NCBI GenBank assembly: GCA_004366215.1
Contig: SIRY01000144.1
Coordinates: 1 to 5,592 of the forward strand
Reading direction: 5' to 3'
DNA from: Actinomycetota bacterium
GTDB taxonomy: Bacteria > Actinomycetota > Acidimicrobiia > Acidimicrobiales > Acidimicrobiaceae
Length of the DNA: 5,592 nt
A program made the position numbers and the translations under genes. The notes beneath the pieces were generated by a model. The model saw only the letters and a list, made by a program, of their open reading frames with translations. It ran no database searches and had not been told where the DNA came from. Of the stretch, positions 5,244-5,592 are shown piece after piece. Within the stretch, counting starts at the first letter, position 1. Each line of letters begins with the position of its first letter.

Positions 5244-5592
5244 GTGGGCAGCTCGCTCGCAGCGCGTTCGTACGTCGAGACAGCTGTTGAGACCGCAACA
5301 CCCGCACAGCGTTTGCTCATGCTCCTCGATCGGCTCGAGTCGGCGCTCAGCGCCATGGACCACGCCTTCGCGGCACGGGACCTCGAGGGTATCCACGTCA
5401 ACGCCAAAGCTGCTCAGGGAGTCCTCGTCCTCCTTCGCGGGGCCTTGCGTGAGGACCTCTGGGAGCACGCGCGCACGATCAGTCAGCTCTACAGCTTCGC
5501 GATCGAGCGCCTCGTGAGCGCCAACATCAAGAAGGATCGTGTCCCGTTCGATGAGGCGCGTTCCGTGCTCGATCCGCTCGTCGCTGCGTGGC
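5244..5592 (+). CDS. fliS: Flagellin export chaperone FliS (3' end outside window)
   Basis: A GTG-started frame stays open to the window's right edge and gives 116 residues. The family is usually about 120-140 residues long, so most of the protein is here. FliS is a small all-helical cytoplasmic chaperone that binds the C-terminal D0 region of flagellin, prevents early polymerisation and passes it to the export gate. Family marks are ARSYVETAVETATPAQRLLM (7-26), the counterpart of the usual AYxxxxVxTASPxxLIxMLYDG. The MLLD at 26-29 falls in that same motif. Also seen are the helix LEGIHVNAKAAQGVLVLLRG and the segment TISQLYSFAIERLVSANIKK (78-97), which matches the typical LxxLYxYxxxRLxxANxxxD block. 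It has about 13 Arg plus Lys in 116 residues, a normal charge that contrasts with its exported partners. Order fliC-fliD-fliS supports the call, and the start is set by AAGGAGG at 5233-5239. Confidence 0.9.
   Translation, partial: MGSSLAARSYVETAVETATPAQRLLMLLDRLESALSAMDHAFAARDLEGIHVNAKAAQGVLVLLRGALREDLWEHARTISQLYSFAIERLVSANIKKDRVPFDEARSVLDPLVAAW

Noticed and set aside
4688..5407. Antisense open frame of 239 codons spanning the end of fliD and the start of fliS, plus an overlapping one at 4887-5468
   Set aside because: Low-complexity Arg/Ser/Ala products crossing two well-supported genes on the other strand; typical GC-rich artefacts.
1..5592. A hidden undescribed defence, mobile or RNA-based system
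   Set aside because: Every stretch is covered by recognised metabolic or flagellar genes and three short gaps; no repeats, integrase, toxin-antitoxin or structured RNA family was seen.

Overview
This is a GC-rich window (roughly two thirds G+C by eye). All genes are on the + strand, GTG starts are common and intergenic gaps are short. Protein family matches and codon style point to a flagellated actinobacterium. The two proteins exported to the filament are almost free of lysine and arginine, while the cytoplasmic proteins beside them are rich in arginine. That is what I would expect if the filament works in an acidic environment, so an acidophile of the Acidimicrobiia type (for example an Acidimicrobium relative) is my best guess. 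The lineage is inferred, not shown.

Region 1 (1-1558) is an aspartate-pathway pair. It holds the C-terminal, regulatory end of an aspartate kinase (lysC/ask, cut by the window's left edge) and a complete aspartate-semialdehyde dehydrogenase (asd). Stop and start overlap as GTGA, so the two are almost certainly translationally coupled. They catalyse the first two steps from aspartate towards diaminopimelate/lysine, threonine and methionine. An in-frame ATG at 42 with a very strong Shine-Dalgarno run could also start a separate regulatory (beta) subunit, as in Corynebacterium LysC.

Region 2 (1559-1676) is a 118-base gap separating metabolism from motility. It contains a plausible sigma-28 (FliA/WhiG type) flagellar promoter, a small GC-rich leader hairpin, and a cluster of GGA motifs around the flagellin ribosome binding site.

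Region 3 (1677-5592) is a late flagellar filament operon in the order flagellin (fliC/hag), fliD (filament cap, unusually long at 850 residues) and fliS (flagellin export chaperone, cut by the right edge). The logic is standard: FliS holds flagellin in the cytoplasm and delivers it to the export gate, FliC polymerises into the filament, and FliD caps the tip and folds incoming subunits. Each of the three genes has the same AAGGAGG ribosome binding site exactly 4 bases before its start. A long perfect-stem hairpin lies between flagellin and fliD, and a short tandem repeat lies in the fliS leader.

I found no RNA genes, mobile elements, CRISPR arrays or truly unknown genes. The points most worth a second look are the near-total loss of basic residues from the exported filament proteins, the flagellin-fliD hairpin, the extra domain inserted in the FliD C-terminal part, and the probable internal start in lysC.
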